Shown here one piece after another: positions 33,159 to 45,789 of a stretch of DNA of 64,000 bases. Source of the stretch: Chimonanthus salicifolius (lineage: Eukaryota > Streptophyta > Magnoliopsida > Laurales > Calycanthaceae); contig CM023532.1 in NCBI GenBank assembly GCA_013350335.1, forward strand, positions 33,667,708-33,731,707. Direction: 5' to 3'. How positions within the stretch are numbered: position 1 is the first letter of the stretch; each line of letters begins with the position of its first letter. Position numbers and translations under genes: made by a program. A model generated the notes under the pieces. That model was not told the origin of the DNA. It saw only the letters and a program-made list of their open reading frames with translations, and did no database searches.

Positions 33159-36100
33159 ATGGAAGGATTCACCTCCGTTTTCTTCGTCTTCTCTTCATTT
33201 CTGCTTCTGTCATGTCTGGTGAAAGCAGCTTACTCCTTATGGTGGAAACCTAAGAAGCTAGAGAAGCAACTGAGGCAGCAAGGAATCAATGGCAACCCAT
33301 ACAAGATTTTGTTGGGGGACTTCAAAGAGATGGGAAGGTCCATGAAAGAAGCATGGTCCAAACCCATGAATCTAAATCATCAGATAGTGCCACGTGTCTA
33401 TCACTTCATTCATGAAACAGTGCAGAACCATGGTAAGTTTGGGCACCAAGGAGTTTGGATTTAGTTGGGAAGCATTACATCGACTCAAAATGATCCAAAT
33501 CCAATATCTAATAGAGTTTATTTTTATTAATTTGAAAAATCTTTTTATTAACTTTTATCCATGTATGCTGGGAACTTTTCCATATGGTTGTTTACCAAAT
33601 GCTCCCCATCAGATCCATTCTCAAAGTCTAAATATGCTCATTTGCTGAAAGAATTTTTTGGATTTTTATTTCTTATTTCATAATCCGTACTATTGTTCCT
33701 ACTCACACAGGCAGGATATCTATGATTTGGTTTGGGACATCACCGAGAGTGATAATCGATGATCCAGAGCTAATGAAAGAAGTTCTTTTGAACAAGTCAA
33801 GAGATTTTCATCTGCTACCAGTAAACCCTCTTATAAAGCTATTGGCTGCGGGACTTAGTAGCATGGAAGGAGAGAAATGGGCCAAGCATAGGAAGATAAT
33901 CAATCCAGCTTTCCACCTAGATAAGTTGAAGGTTGCTTTCTATTTCTGTAATCTCTACTACTATATAATGTGAAACTTTTATGGCAATTACCATCACTCA
34001 AACCTTTTCTTTTAACTCCCCATTTCCTAAAATGAGGCCACTCATGTTTTTTAGGGGAGGATCACCAATGTTAATCTACGCTCTTTGTCTGCGCCCACTG
34101 CCACCTTGGGTTGATACTATAGTTTAAAAATTCAAAACTCAAACATGAGTAGCACTTTGATCAATTTGATTATTTCCTATTGTGGATCGTTTGTGACTCT
34201 TTCACATTCTCATTCTACTTGGTTTAGTCTATCAACTTGATAGGATAGAGTTGAGCATGAAACTGAGTTTTTGAACTACAGTCGATATATACTCATCTGA
34301 TATCAACCTCGGATTTCATTATGATTACTTTAGCCTTCACACTTGATCCACTTGATTACTTGACCATCCTCCCATTTCAATATTCATGCACCAAGATGAT
34401 CCAAAAGGGTCCCTTGCCAAACTAAAGAACTCGGTCTGAACTTTGAGGTTCCAGGTCCAAGTAACACTTCAACATAAGTTAAGGACCATGATCTGTCTTG
34501 AAAATGTTCCACACATGGGAAGTAGTGTGTTCCTTTGGATTGAATAGCTTTTCTTTGTCAAATAAGATTGTAGGAAGTGTCATAAAGATGTCTTGTAGTC
34601 TGTGGTGATTTAGGCCATAATAGATTCCAAACCCTAATGGGGAGTTCTTAGGGGCATGAAGGTAGCACTTTGCCCCCCTTGTCGGGGGGTTTAGAGGCAG
34701 AGCACCTGACCTTTAGAGTGCAAAGGTATTCTTATAGTTTTGTATCAGGTACCAACCACATAATGTATCTTTGAGGGACTTCTAGGATTACACAAGTCAT
34801 CTATAACCCTATTCTCAAAGAGAGTGAAATTGCTCGCATCTCACTCAATCTTAGTTTCTGTGTTGCTCATGTTTTTGATGCACTATGGTTTCTTTGTTTC
34901 CAACAAGATGTAAGCCTTGTAGAGATCATCTGATTGTCTAGTAATCCCTGCTGTACTAGTGCTTAGGTATGTCAAAGCTGATGGTTGGACATCTTAATTT
35001 CAGGGGATGGCACCGGCATTTTCCTCTAGTTGCAGTGACTTGATCAAGAAATGGGTTCAGTTGGTTAATTCTGAAGGGTCTTGTGATGTGGATGTATGGC
35101 CAGAACTTCAAAATCTTACCTCAGATATCATCTCTCGTACTGCCTTTGGTAGCAACTATGAAGAGGGCAAGAGGATCTTTGAACTTCAGAAAGAGCAAAT
35201 TAGTCTAATGCTTGAAGCTGCTTCCAGTATATATGTACCAGGATTCAGGTACATTTTCTTCTCTTTTTTGATTATCAAGTAGTACTGGGTACGGCCGTTG
35301 CCTGAGCTGGCCCAAGGCCGCTAGCATTTTCGTTATGTAAAACAAGGAAACCAGATTGTCTTCAGTGATGATGCTGAAAGAAGTACATATCAAATACAAT
35401 CAAATTGCCTAACAGTTCCTAGCAATTGTTCTCTACAGATTTGTACCCACAAAAAAGAACACGCGAAGAATGTGTTTAGACAAAGAAATCAAAAGTATGT
35501 TGAAAGATTTGATCCACAAGAAGGAACAGGCCATCAAAATGGGGCAATCAAGTAATGATGACTTACTGGGCTTGCTATTGCAATCTAGTAATTCTTACAG
35601 TGAAGATGAAGTAATTCACAGAATGGTGGGCTCACAATTGAGGAGGTGATGGAAGAGTGCAAGCTGTTTTACTTTGCGGGCCAAGAGACGACTGCAGTCT
35701 GGCTAACATGGACAATGATCATGTTAGCTATAAACCCAAACTGGCAAGAGAATGCACGCGAAGAGGTCCTGCAAATGTGTGGGAAGAACACACCCAATTT
35801 TGAAAATACAAATCATCTTAAGATAGTGAGTATTCTTAACTCCACTGACTTGAATTTTCATGGGTTTTGGAGTAAAAATCAATTTATATCCAATCCATGT
35901 CATAAAGCAGGAAATAGAGTCACCCTTCTGAAAGGATTTTTGCACCTGCCTTTCAAGATGGAGTACTCTTAATTCCATTATTTTTGCATTATGGATTGTT
36001 GAATTAGGAACTAGAGCCACTTCTAAAAGGATTTTTTTGCCTCTGCATTATTTAAATGTATTTTCATTAATGTTTTATCACGATCAAATCAATCTCAATC

Positions 36101-36670
36101 AGCAATACTTATTGTGGAATCAAAACTTCTATGTAATGAAATCAAGAAATAACTTTTACAATGTTTCTATGCACCTTAACAACCACGACTATTAACTTTT
36201 GGTTATCAAAATAGTGAGCTCATACATGCAAGCTTTCAATGCAGGTAACTATGATACTGTATGAAGTTCTAAGGTTATACCCACCTGTGACTGGTCAGTT
36301 TCGGTATACGAAGAAAAAAACCAAACTGGGAGAATTCTCCCTCCCGGCTGAGGTGGGGATTTTTCTACCAACACTCAGCATCCATCATGACCCTGAAATT
36401 TGGGGTGAAGATGCAGAGGAGTTTAGACCAGAGAGGTTCGCAGGGGGAGTTTCGACCGCCTCAAAAGAACACCTTGCCTTCTTTCCATTCGGGTGGGGTC
36501 CAAAATTCTGTCTTGGCCAGGGCTTTGCCATGATAGAAGCTAAGATTGCTCTAGCAATGATTCTGCAACATTTTTCATTTGAGCTCTCGCCCTCCTACAC
36601 TCATGCTCCTTACACTGTCATCACTCTTCAACCGCAATATGGAGCTCAAATCATACTACACCAAATCTGA
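33159..36670 (+). pseudogene. P450 gene A, CYP72A-like, single-base frameshift
   Basis: Five exons: 33159-33432, 33711-33931, 35004-35248, 35439-35825 and 36245-36670, with GT-AG borders matching genes B and C. It would encode an ER-anchored CYP72A-type monooxygenase: N-terminal membrane helix then WWKPKKLEKQLRQQGI in exon 1, AGQETTAVWLTW (oxygen-binding helix) in exon 4, and EVLR, PERF and [16 protein letters not shown] (heme Cys) in exon 5. Exon 4 is 387 bases against 388 in B: near 35608-35613 one base is lost (GAAGTAATTC against GAAAATAATTC), and the frame then ends in TGA at 35647. All else is intact, so the lesion is recent or an assembly error. Exon 5 differs from B at about ten of 141 residues. 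The upstream region carries nested TRIMs. Confidence 0.82.
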
Positions 36671-37224
36671 GGCCATTGCATCCATCATTGTTCACAAAAA
36701 ATGTGGCTCTTTGTTGTTTCTGTAGCTGTAGCTGTTGGAAGTTTCATGCTTCTGAAATTATGTATGACCATGCCGAGCATGTCTATTCAAAATAATGTTA
36801 AACAGAGTAGATGTTACCAAAGAATAATGTGATTTTTCTAAGTTTTTTCAATATTTTCATGAAATTTATGTGTTGTGATAAAATTCATGAATTGCATGGA
36901 TGACATGGGCAATGGACTTCACGCTAGGCCTTTGTTAATATTGGCTTTCCAGAAGTTTTAGACAATTTTTTAACTATTTTCATATATTTATTCATATTGA
37001 AATTTTTGTTTTGAGATCCGATACTCGATGAAAAGGTCCAATTTTTTTAACCAAAATATGCTCAAGCTGGATTTTAATTTTTACTATTTTCTATTATTTT
37101 TTCTAAAGCAAAAAAATCACAATCAATACTTTCACGTATCAGTTGTATATGTTACACATTGGTGCTATGTGCCTATATGCAACTGAATCCGAATTTTGAA
37201 AACAAGAATGCTTGATTTGAGTTA

Positions 37225-37381
37225 AGACAACTCCAATGGTGATCATAAAGAATCTAGAGTTCATGAAGTGAATGGACATTCTTCTAAAGCAATTAGACAT
37301 GGGCATCAGTAGCATAGAAGGGAAGAAATGGGCCAAAAAAAGGAAGATAATAACTCCAACTTCCCACTTGGACAAGTTTGA
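37225..37381 (+). pseudogene. P450 exon 2 relic downstream of gene A
   Basis: TPMVIIKNLEFMK-stop followed, after a deletion, by ISSIEGKKWAKKRKII corresponds to the start and end of CYP72A exon 2 (compare RVIIDDPELMKEVL and [15 protein letters not shown] in gene A). It is the remnant of a second tandem P450, about 560 bases past gene A, and is partly duplicated in the other arm. Confidence 0.75.
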
Positions 37382-37718
37382 ACTTTGAAGGCTACTATAC
37401 CCATGTTATTTAAGAACTAAAAAAAAAGTAGGCCATGATTATTTACCAAATGGGATGGACATACATAAGATTGGTCAAACATATGTTCAACATTTAAAAG
37501 ATTAATCAAATATATGTTGAAGCCTGTGAATGAAATCAAAACTGACCTCAAACCCAAGAGGAGTATGGCTTTGCTATGGGAAGATTTTGGATTGGATTTG
37601 AGTCATCATCATTATTTTCGAAACAACTAATTTCATAAATTTGAAGTTGGTTTTTTCAATTCTTTTCTTCTATTCTATCCTTTCAAAAACAATATCCTTT
37701 ATTGCTCTATAATCCAAT

Positions 37719-37866
37719 CAAGGCCGGCCCTAGACATAGGCGGCGTAAGCCGCCGCTTAGGACTCCCACATACTGAAACTCCTTAATATACCAGTCACAA
37801 AGGGCCCTTGAAATCTCACTCCGCCTATGGCCCCTGAGATTTTAGGGGATCTCAGAGCCGGCCCTG
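37719..37866. mobile_element. hAT-type MITE, GCCGGCCCT ends
   Basis: A 148-bp element flanked by a perfect 8-bp duplication AATCCAAT (37711-37718 and 37867-37874). Ends are inverted: CAAGGCCGGCCCT and AGAGCCGGCCCTG. It has no frame. A fragment of the same family is at 30709. Confidence 0.85.
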
Positions 37867-37874
37867 AATCCAAT

Positions 37875-38828
37875 ATATCATTCCTTACCTTTGCAATCCA
37901 TGTTTTTCAAAGGTCACTCTCTAATTGTTCTTTTAGACTTTGATTTTTTTATTTTTTATTTTACAAAGGGTCGTCTGTGGTCTCCTATGCAAGTATGCAT
38001 AGCTTTCTAATTGGGGTGAGTTGGTGGTCAACCCACAAAGTCAGCTCAGTAGAAGAGATAACCAAACCTTCTGCCAATATGTTCAAACACCATTATTAAT
38101 TGTGATTTAGAGTAGACGGCAGAACGTAAGAGCTTCACTTGGGTATTCAGTATCAAGTGAAAATGCAGCCTTTGGTTTCTTTGGAAACTTTTCTCATGTA
38201 TGGGACACAGCAACTTACATAATGTCAATTTTTGAGAGAGTTTCAAGTGAAGTCCTGCACATCAGTACTATCCTCGAATTATGTTTTACACTTGAATTCT
38301 ATGTGCTCTGTTCTCAAGATTTCAACTTAAAAACAGAAGAAAATTTCATAAGCATGTTAACAAGCTAGCGCCACCCACCTCGCCTCTCAATAGATCTTGT
38401 CTCAGTGAATGATTTTTCCTTAAGAAACTGGTTAGGTTAAGTCAAATGCATGTCACAGTACTTTAATCTAGACATGCTAGCAATATCTTATTGATGACGA
38501 TATCACTGCAATGTGTATGTAATTGAAAGAATACGATCAACACCAAACAAGCGACATTAGAACCATTTGCAATCACACACACAGGCAAGTATCATGACCA
38601 ACATAAAACATAAAACATCATTCATTTCCTCAAACAAATACACTGGAGTTATACAAGGTTTTGGACTTCAGGTTACTCGATCATGAACATCTGCCACTTC
38701 ACTGTGCAGAAAGAACATGACAAATCAATAATATCTGACGTCCATGGGACTTGAACAACAATAAAATATAGGTAATGAAATATATAAATATAAGCCAAAC
38801 CCAACTCCATATATGCAGCTTGAAAAGG
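37875..38828. other. Intergenic, 3' flank of the L18a-like gene
   Basis: AT-rich sequence with no recognised coding. The part nearest 38828 is probably the 3' UTR of the minus-strand L18a-like gene; the rest holds nothing identifiable. Confidence 0.5.
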
Positions 38829-41800
38829 TCACCAGTCAAGATCTTCCTTCGAAACACCAAATATTATGGTAATTGCTACAAGAATAGCCTGTGGGTAGAA
38901 CAACAAATGAGTCCAAGAAACCAAACCAATTCCAAAAGCAAAGAGAAATAAATAACTAGTGCCTATAGTGCACACTGAAGGATGTGGGTTTGAGTCATGT
39001 TGACATTTCAAACTAAATAAATTAACAATGAGTAGTTGACTGTTGTAATGGAAATTAGAACCCTGCTCGATGATCAACCACATATTGGGGCATGGGGCAT
39101 TACCCTAGGCACCTCTATGTGGGGCCTACTAATGGGGGTGTTGATGGGTCCACTGGAAAAGTCTCTGTTTATAGTGTGCACCAATTTCATTTTAATTAGA
39201 TCAATTAAGTCATCAAGGAAATATGAAAAACAATAAAATGTAGGAAATAAAACACAGAAAAATTGGGGAGAAAGAAGTAAGAAGAAGAAGAACAGAGAAA
39301 TTGGAAGAAAAATAAGTGAAAAGAAAAATAAAGGAAAACATGCACTTGGGGCTGCATTGCCACACTGTCCATCTTCTCAATTTTGCATGTGAACCTGTAT
39401 ATTTTCCTTCTTGTTTACATTCCCAAATGACTTCTATGTCTAGTCTAAGGAACTTTTCAAAAGAACCTCAACCAATACCAAATTGAGTTTGTCAACTCAC
39501 CAAGTTCTATGCCTCACTCAACAAGTACTTCAAGTCAAAAAAAAAAAACCTCAGTAGGAATTCAGCTTTTTACAAGTTACATGAATTTTCTATTACATCG
39601 AGTTCACTCGAAGAGTGTCAACTAAGTAAAATGTGGACCTAGTCACCATCAAAATATTTAAGGCCTTGAAAGCCATAACTAGAGTATCTAATCATGTTAA
39701 TTGTTAGTGCACTTGTTCAAGCATAGATCTTTCCAACCCACACAACCCCATCTCTCAAAATCCATCCAAGCAAGCCCCCATACACAGGTATGAGGCTCAG
39801 TTAAGTCACACCAGTATTCAGGTGATCATTAGAAACCCATGAAGTATAAAATAGAATTAATATTTTTGTTCTTTTCATTTTCTTTTCCTTCATCTCTGCC
39901 TCCTTTTCCTTTTTTTTTTTTAATTTATTTATTCAGATGTTCTTTTTCATTTTTTGGTTCTCTCTTCTACTATTAATTCTTATCTTCTTATTGTTCTTCA
40001 TTTTTTTTCTATTTTTAATACATATTAGAAAAATATTATTTTGATATATTTGACCGAGTCTTGACTTTTGACTTGGTCAAAACTCAACGTCTTTGAATTG
40101 ACTCGACTCAGTAAAAAATCAAGTTGAGTCAAGTTTTTGAGTTGTTGAACCAAACTTTAATCTAAGGAAAGGTACCCAACCAACCCCCCACCTCACACCA
40201 AAAATTAAAAATAAACACACACACATGGACCTCCAAAAAAATGGGCCTATCTATGGTTAAAATCTTTGGGGCCTTAAAAACAAAAACTAGAGCAATCTAA
40301 TCAAGTTTATTTCTGGTATGCTCATTATTCAATCATAGATTTTTCCAACCCACCAAACCACATGCCATCCAAGCAAACCCACGTACTATTATAAGGCTTA
40401 GTCAAGTCACATACCATCACTCTAGTGATCATTACAAGCCCACAAAGTATTACGCTGGAATTATTATTTATTTAAATAGTTATGTGACTTGAACCAAAAA
40501 TATTCTGTGGACAACAATAAGGACTTACTAATTGTGCTTTAGGCTCTTGTCAATAGTAATATTAGTATAATACCATGAGACCAACGGTAATGACATAAAA
40601 GCCATCCAAAAAATTATTCGAAAAGGGGAAACAAAGATATAACATAAAAAAGCATATTTTAAAAGATGTCTAATGTTTCAGCAATAAAGAGAAAAAAAAA
40701 TATGCAAGGTAAACAAATCAAGCAAAAGGAATTGGTACTTGCCCCAATTGTACATGCAAGCAATCCTGGCTTCTCTCTGTAGTCTGCTCCAACAGAAAGC
40801 AATATGAATGCACCAACATACCATGGTACAGCGGCAAAAAAGAAACCGGCTAAGAACCTTTCATGCAAGCAACAAAATTTTATCAGCCAATGGAGTTAAC
40901 CATATAATATTAGCATCACAAGGACAGGAAAAAAGGAAAGAAAGATACAAAAGAGAGCAGAACAAACACAAGCATGTCAGCATTTGTTTTGACTCCTAAC
41001 ATATACAATCTCACCACTAGTTTTGTTAAAAGGTGATTCACAAAAAGGGAGGAAAAAAAAAGAACTTCAGCCATAGGGTCGAATATATAGAAGCTTGCAA
41101 AAAGGAAAACTAGTATGGAAGGTACAAACTTCTTATACAATTATATGCACAAGAAGAATAAGTAGACCAGGTTGACCTTACTGCAAATTATGGTGAAACA
41201 AGCCTAGTTATTAGAAGTGAAGCCCACCGTACATCATTGGAAGCCTATGGATCTCAATGTCCTTCCATGATAGGTGATGGACTCGACATGGGTGTTGAAC
41301 TACTCTGTTGACATGGTTGTAACTTTACGTTGCAATACTGTACCAAGAACAAGAGCACATCATCACCATGCAGTGCAGTTGAATTAAATGGAATTAGGTG
41401 TTTGCCAAGTCCAAAGAAACAAATTTTCTTTTGTAATAGAGAAACAAATTTTCAGTTATCAACTTGAACCAAAGCACTTTAGTGTGCATTTACATGTAAA
41501 AAATTTCCATAAGCACTTCTTTGGTGGCATCTTTGAGAACAATTCAACCATCTTGAGAATCATCCAAATAGCATGCAATGAACATTGAATCATCCAAGTC
41601 GGTAATTCCAATCACAACAGAAATAGAACAAACAGAGAGAAAACCATCTGTACACAAGATGAAATAAATTAAAGATAATGGTACTTACAACATCCATCCA
41701 ACGCCAATACCACAGCATGGAAGCCGGCGCTCCCTCACTGGAATTCCTTCCACCACCACTCCATAAGCCTGGTATCCAACTGAAAGCCCACAAAAAATAA

Positions 41801-42858
41801 CAAGAACAGTTATAAACAAAAAGGGGAAAAAAAAAACATTAGACCCTATTCTCATAAAATTTTCTCAATAGATTTTGACAAAAATGCACCAAAAAGAACA
41901 AAAGAAAAGGATGTCCAGAACAACAGCCAATCAAAAAACATTTATGATTTGCATTTGGGTATTTCATTTGAAGCCTTTGTCCCATTTATCTAAGATTGAC
42001 TTTTCAAGTTCTTACTCTCAACTCAACCCAATCTATCTGGGTATTTCTGAAAATTAATAGAAACATTACTACATTAGAATGAATTTAAAAAATTGAGCGG
42101 ACAGGGCTCTTTTGTTTTAATTACAAGTACGGACAAAACATTGTCGCCATTTTTGTTTGCAAGAACAGTAGAAATAGAAATGAATAAATGAAACACAGCC
42201 CTTCCATTTCTACTATTCTTCGTATGCAATTGATATTTTGTCTTTTTTTTTTTTTTTTTACAGCTTTCACCGCTTCACTGGCAAAATATAAAGGTAGCAT
42301 CCCATTCATTAATTAAAAATGGTACCAAACCATTAACCTTGGGCTACGTTCAAGAGAATTGTGCAAACAAATTAGAATAAAATAAATAAACTTGGGCTTC
42401 GATTAATTTGAAATTCATCTAGCACATTCTATTCCATTTTCACTGTTCCTAAAACGAAACGGCCCTAAGAAGAAAAAAGAGTGGCATCTGGATATTTTGG
42501 AAACTGATGGAAACACCATAAATCAAAAAAAAAAAAAAACCCCACAATTCATATCTGGGTATTGATAAAGACTGTTAGAAACATCCATTTGAAGAAAGTG
42601 AAAGCGATTATTCGCCCATGACGCACCGTTATAAGAATTGGGGGGCTGAGGACGAAATAAATAAATACCTGGGATCACATGATAGGGTTGTTGGGATTGT
42701 GGATATTGATTGTTGAAGGGCGGAGGTTGAGGCATTGATGGCATCCCCGGCTGAGGAAAACTGGTCGGTTGTTGGATCGGATTCTGATGATAGACGGGGG
42801 AGAATGTGCCATAACGAGGCTGATAAATGGGTATTTTGGTTGGATCTTCTTGGGCCAT
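38829..42858 (-). CDS. 60S ribosomal protein L18a-like membrane protein
   Basis: Four exons, 42858-42669, 41779-41689, 40857-40743 and 38888-38829, join in frame to 151 residues. The N-terminus is Pro/Gln-rich and disordered (QPGMPSMPQPPPF). Then come GYQAYGVVVEGIPVRERRLP, a double Cys (CCGIGVGW), and two predicted membrane segments around AGFFFAAVPWYVGAFILL and ACTIGAILVAITIIFGV, ending KEDLDW. This is the plant L18a-like family, which despite its name is a small membrane protein and not the ribosomal subunit; its role is poorly known. The third intron starts GC (GGG|GCAAGT), a rare but accepted donor with otherwise ideal context. The third intron also contains a 200-bp duplication. The ATG at 42858 opens the long first exon and gives the normal family length. 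Confidence 0.85.
39650..40450. repeat. Direct duplication in the L18a-like intron
   Basis: Two diverged copies of about 200 bases (39650-39850 and 40240-40450) share AAAACTAGAG-type words, CATAGAT...TTTCCAACCCAC, CATCCAAGCAA and GTGATCATTA in the same order. Between them is a GACTTGGTCAAAACTCAAC-type low-complexity stretch. No coding. Confidence 0.65.
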
Positions 42859-43513
42859 GCTTTGATCGGAATTCCTTCGAAAATCTTAATCAACGATGTG
42901 CAGATAAACAGAAAGAAAGAGACCCAGTTCCAGAAGAAAATGGCTCTGGGTCTCTCTCTCTGTACGCAATCAAGAAATGGCGTTTTTTTTTTTCTTTTTT
43001 TTGGCCTTTTGTTTTTTCCTTCTTCTCGAATGAAGTCGTCAATGAGTCTGACGTACGAGTTGGGACGAGGAGATCTTGCAATCAATATAGAAGATAGAAG
43101 ACAGATCGGAGGTTTGTGATGGGGCTGGTCCTGTACACTGCGGGAGCACGGTTATTCTGTGGTCAGCAGCTTCTACAAACCAATTCATCGAATTTAATAA
43201 ATTAAACCTAGTTAGAATAGTGATGTTTGCACTACCATTTTCTCTCTTGGCATATCCCTTAAAAGAAAATTTCAATTTTGACTTTATTTCTCTCTTCACC
43301 TCTCTACTCCTCTTTCTCAAAAACAAGGACAAAATTGAAATTTCTTTTTAAAAAATGCATCATGATAAAAAAATTATAGTGCAAAAATCAATAAATATTA
43401 CAATACTTATTAACCTTACTAATCAACTCTAGGCTCTAGCCAATGCAAGTGATCTTGACCTAGCCCAAGCAACAGACCGGAACCAATACTAGCAACAATA
43501 GAGATGAAAATTC
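42859..43513 (-). promoter_or_regulatory. 5' leader and promoter of the L18a-like gene
   Basis: CT-rich on the minus strand just upstream of the start codon (42940-43090), with overlapping short frames that look like leader artefacts. A TSS near 43100 is likely; no TATA box was assigned. The rest is AT-rich with no gene. Confidence 0.35.
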
Positions 43514-43775
43514 ATCTGAAATCTAGATCTATACTAGAAAAAACTTCGAGCTATAGAATAATTTGCTCTTTCTGAAGTTCAAAAATCTTCCAGCCCTCTT
43601 CATAGTTACTATCAAAGGGTGTACAAGAGATACATATGAGGTAGAGTTTTGAAGTTTAGCCATATATCCAATTCATAGAACCCTTCAGAACTAACCAACT
43701 GCACTCATTTTTTGATCAAGTCAATACAACTAGAGGAAAATGCCAGTGCCATCCCCTGCAGTTAGGATATCCTTC

Positions 43776-43922
43776 ATAGTTTGCTTCTTTTTAGTTGTTC
43801 GTTCGTGTTCTTACTTCTTTTTTGGGCCTAATGCTCATAGGCTTTTTTGTTTTATTTATTTATTTTGTACTTCTTGCTCTCTTTTTAATGAAAGTCTTTT
43901 ATCACCGCTCAAAAAAAAATAA
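43776..43922 (+). mobile_element. LINE 3' tail inserted in P450 relic
   Basis: T-rich sequence with TTTTGGGCCTAATGCTCATAGGC and CTCTTTTTAATGAAAG, ending in poly-A at 43912-43928. It breaks the otherwise collinear match of the P450 relic to gene B. Confidence 0.5.
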
Positions 43923-45012
43923 AAAAAACTACTCAGTGGAAACAAAGAAACCATGATGCAGTGACAATACAAGCAAAAACAGAGACGCACAACAAGACTT
44001 AAATGGTTCATTGATGTGCTCACATCTATGCACAAATGGGAGCAATGTCAAGTAGGGTTATAATACTACTCTCCTCATGCTTCTTTCAATGTGATGAATC
44101 CTGTGAATTAGAACTCCCTTGATGATGCCATTATATGTTTGGTCCCCAGTATAACATTAGAAAATACCTTTGTACCCCAAAGGTTAGGGGCTTCGCCGAA
44201 GGCCAAGCTGGGTGGAGGGCGGGGGTAGCGGCTACCTTGACACCACTGAGAACCCCCTATTAGGCTCCATATCCAATACGACCCAGATCATTGCAAAGTA
44301 CAATGGATGTTCATAACACTTTCTATGATGAAGCAGGATTGTTAGACCAAAAAGAGCTATCCCATACAGAGGAATGTACTCCTCTGCATATGTCGAACAT
44401 TTTCAGGACAAATCCTTTTCTTTACTATGTTAAGGTAAGTGTTGACTGGAACCTGTAACCTCCTGGTTCATACTTTGATACCAAGTTCTTTATTTGGCAA
44501 GGACCCTCTTGGCCCAACTCCACGAGGATGATGGTCTAGTCATCATATGGATAGACTCTGAAGTATTTGTGATGATCTAATACAAGTTGGTATCAGTCGA
44601 GAATATGTTACGAATATAGTTAAAAAGAGGTTGTGTTTTGGTCTGGATAAATTTTTTAGGGGATATTCGTGAAAATCTTGTTTGGAAAATATAAGCAGTA
44701 GAAAATTGACATATTACTACTTTGTTGACAATAGATAATATTTAGTGAGCTCATGTGATGCTAGAAACTCATATGATGGTTATTACTGTAAAATTAATTT
44801 TTTTAATGGTTAATATATTAATAAAAAAAGGGCAATAGATGTGCAAATACAAAAACAATATAAGACAAGAAAATAAAAAAACCACAACTCGATACACCCA
44901 CAGGCCATAGAAACATTTGAATCAACATTAAAAGATAAAACTAAGCTCACTCAAATCATTTTTCTCAAGCACGTAAGATGTCACTCATAGAGGTATGTCT
45001 AAACTCCGTAAG

Positions 45013-45625
45013 TGTGATACCCACCTCTTTCCCCAAACCAATGTGGGAAAGTGTCCCACATCGGTTTGGGAGAAGAAAAGAGAAGGGGATATAAGTGATG
45101 TCCCCCTCTTGATTCAAGTGTGAGGCCTTTTGGGCCAGGCCACTGTGGGCCCGGGCCTAAAAACAAAACCGTGCGGATTTGAGCTGTGTGCGAGGCCCTA
45201 AAGCGGAAAATATCACACTGAGTCAAGTCCTAAGCCCTGTAGTCGGGTCGGGTCGTTACAAATATAGTATTAGAGCCGAGGTTTTACACTTCGGACTATG
45301 TGGGCTTTCCTCCTTCCCTGCAATTGTTGAGCTAGACCGGATCGAGCCGGGGACGGCTCAAGGCTTTAGGGAGGGTGATTGTGATACCCACCTCTTTCCC
45401 CAAACCAATGTGGGAAAGTGTCCCACATCGGTTTGGGAGAAGAAAAGAGAAGGGGATATAAGTGGTGTCCCTCTCTTGATTCAAGTGTGAGGCCTTTTGG
45501 GCCGAGCCACATGGGCCCCGGCCCAAAAACAAAACCGTGCGGGTTTGAGCTGTATGCGAGGTCCTAAAGCGGACAATATCACACTGAGTCAAGTCCTAAG
45601 CCTTAAGTCGGGTCGGGTTGTTACA
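45013..45625 (+). mobile_element. Near-complete TRIM element
   Basis: LTRs 45013-45260 and 45380-45625 are close to identical, starting TGTGATACCCACC and ending GTTACA. A primer-site-like TAGTATTAGAGCC at 45265 follows the first LTR and GGGAGGGTGAT precedes the second. Flanks GTAAG and ATAAG form a near-perfect 5-bp target duplication. The interior is 119 bases without coding. Confidence 0.85.
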
Positions 45626-45789
45626 ATAAGAGAGGAAGCCCAAGAGGCACACTTGGCAATAACTCTTCTGAGGGAAGGGGGGAGGGAAAAGGAGGAATAG
45701 TTGAAGTGGAAAAAACTGCTTTCTACTTATCTCTTAGCTGACCAAGGTTCTATTCATTGAGGGGAGAAGAGGACTACATGTCTGCTTTT

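Larger units (their letters stand above)
30960..37310 (+). repeat. Inverted duplication, arm 1 (P450 A block)
   Basis: This segment recurs in reverse complement at about 45790-50800. It includes upstream DNA, all P450 A exons and introns, the 3' flank and the start of a second P450 relic. It is interrupted by a SINE (31540) and nested TRIMs (31962-32916) that the other arm lacks. Edges are approximate. Confidence 0.8.

Noticed and set aside
35611..35621. GTAATTCACAG as a tiny intron rescuing P450 A
   Set aside because: Eleven bases is far below any plant intron, and gene B shows the same place is coding.
42675..43119. Overlapping frames of 97-136 codons on both strands near the L18a-like start
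   Set aside because: They come from the leader and the shadow of exon 1; none shows a known domain.
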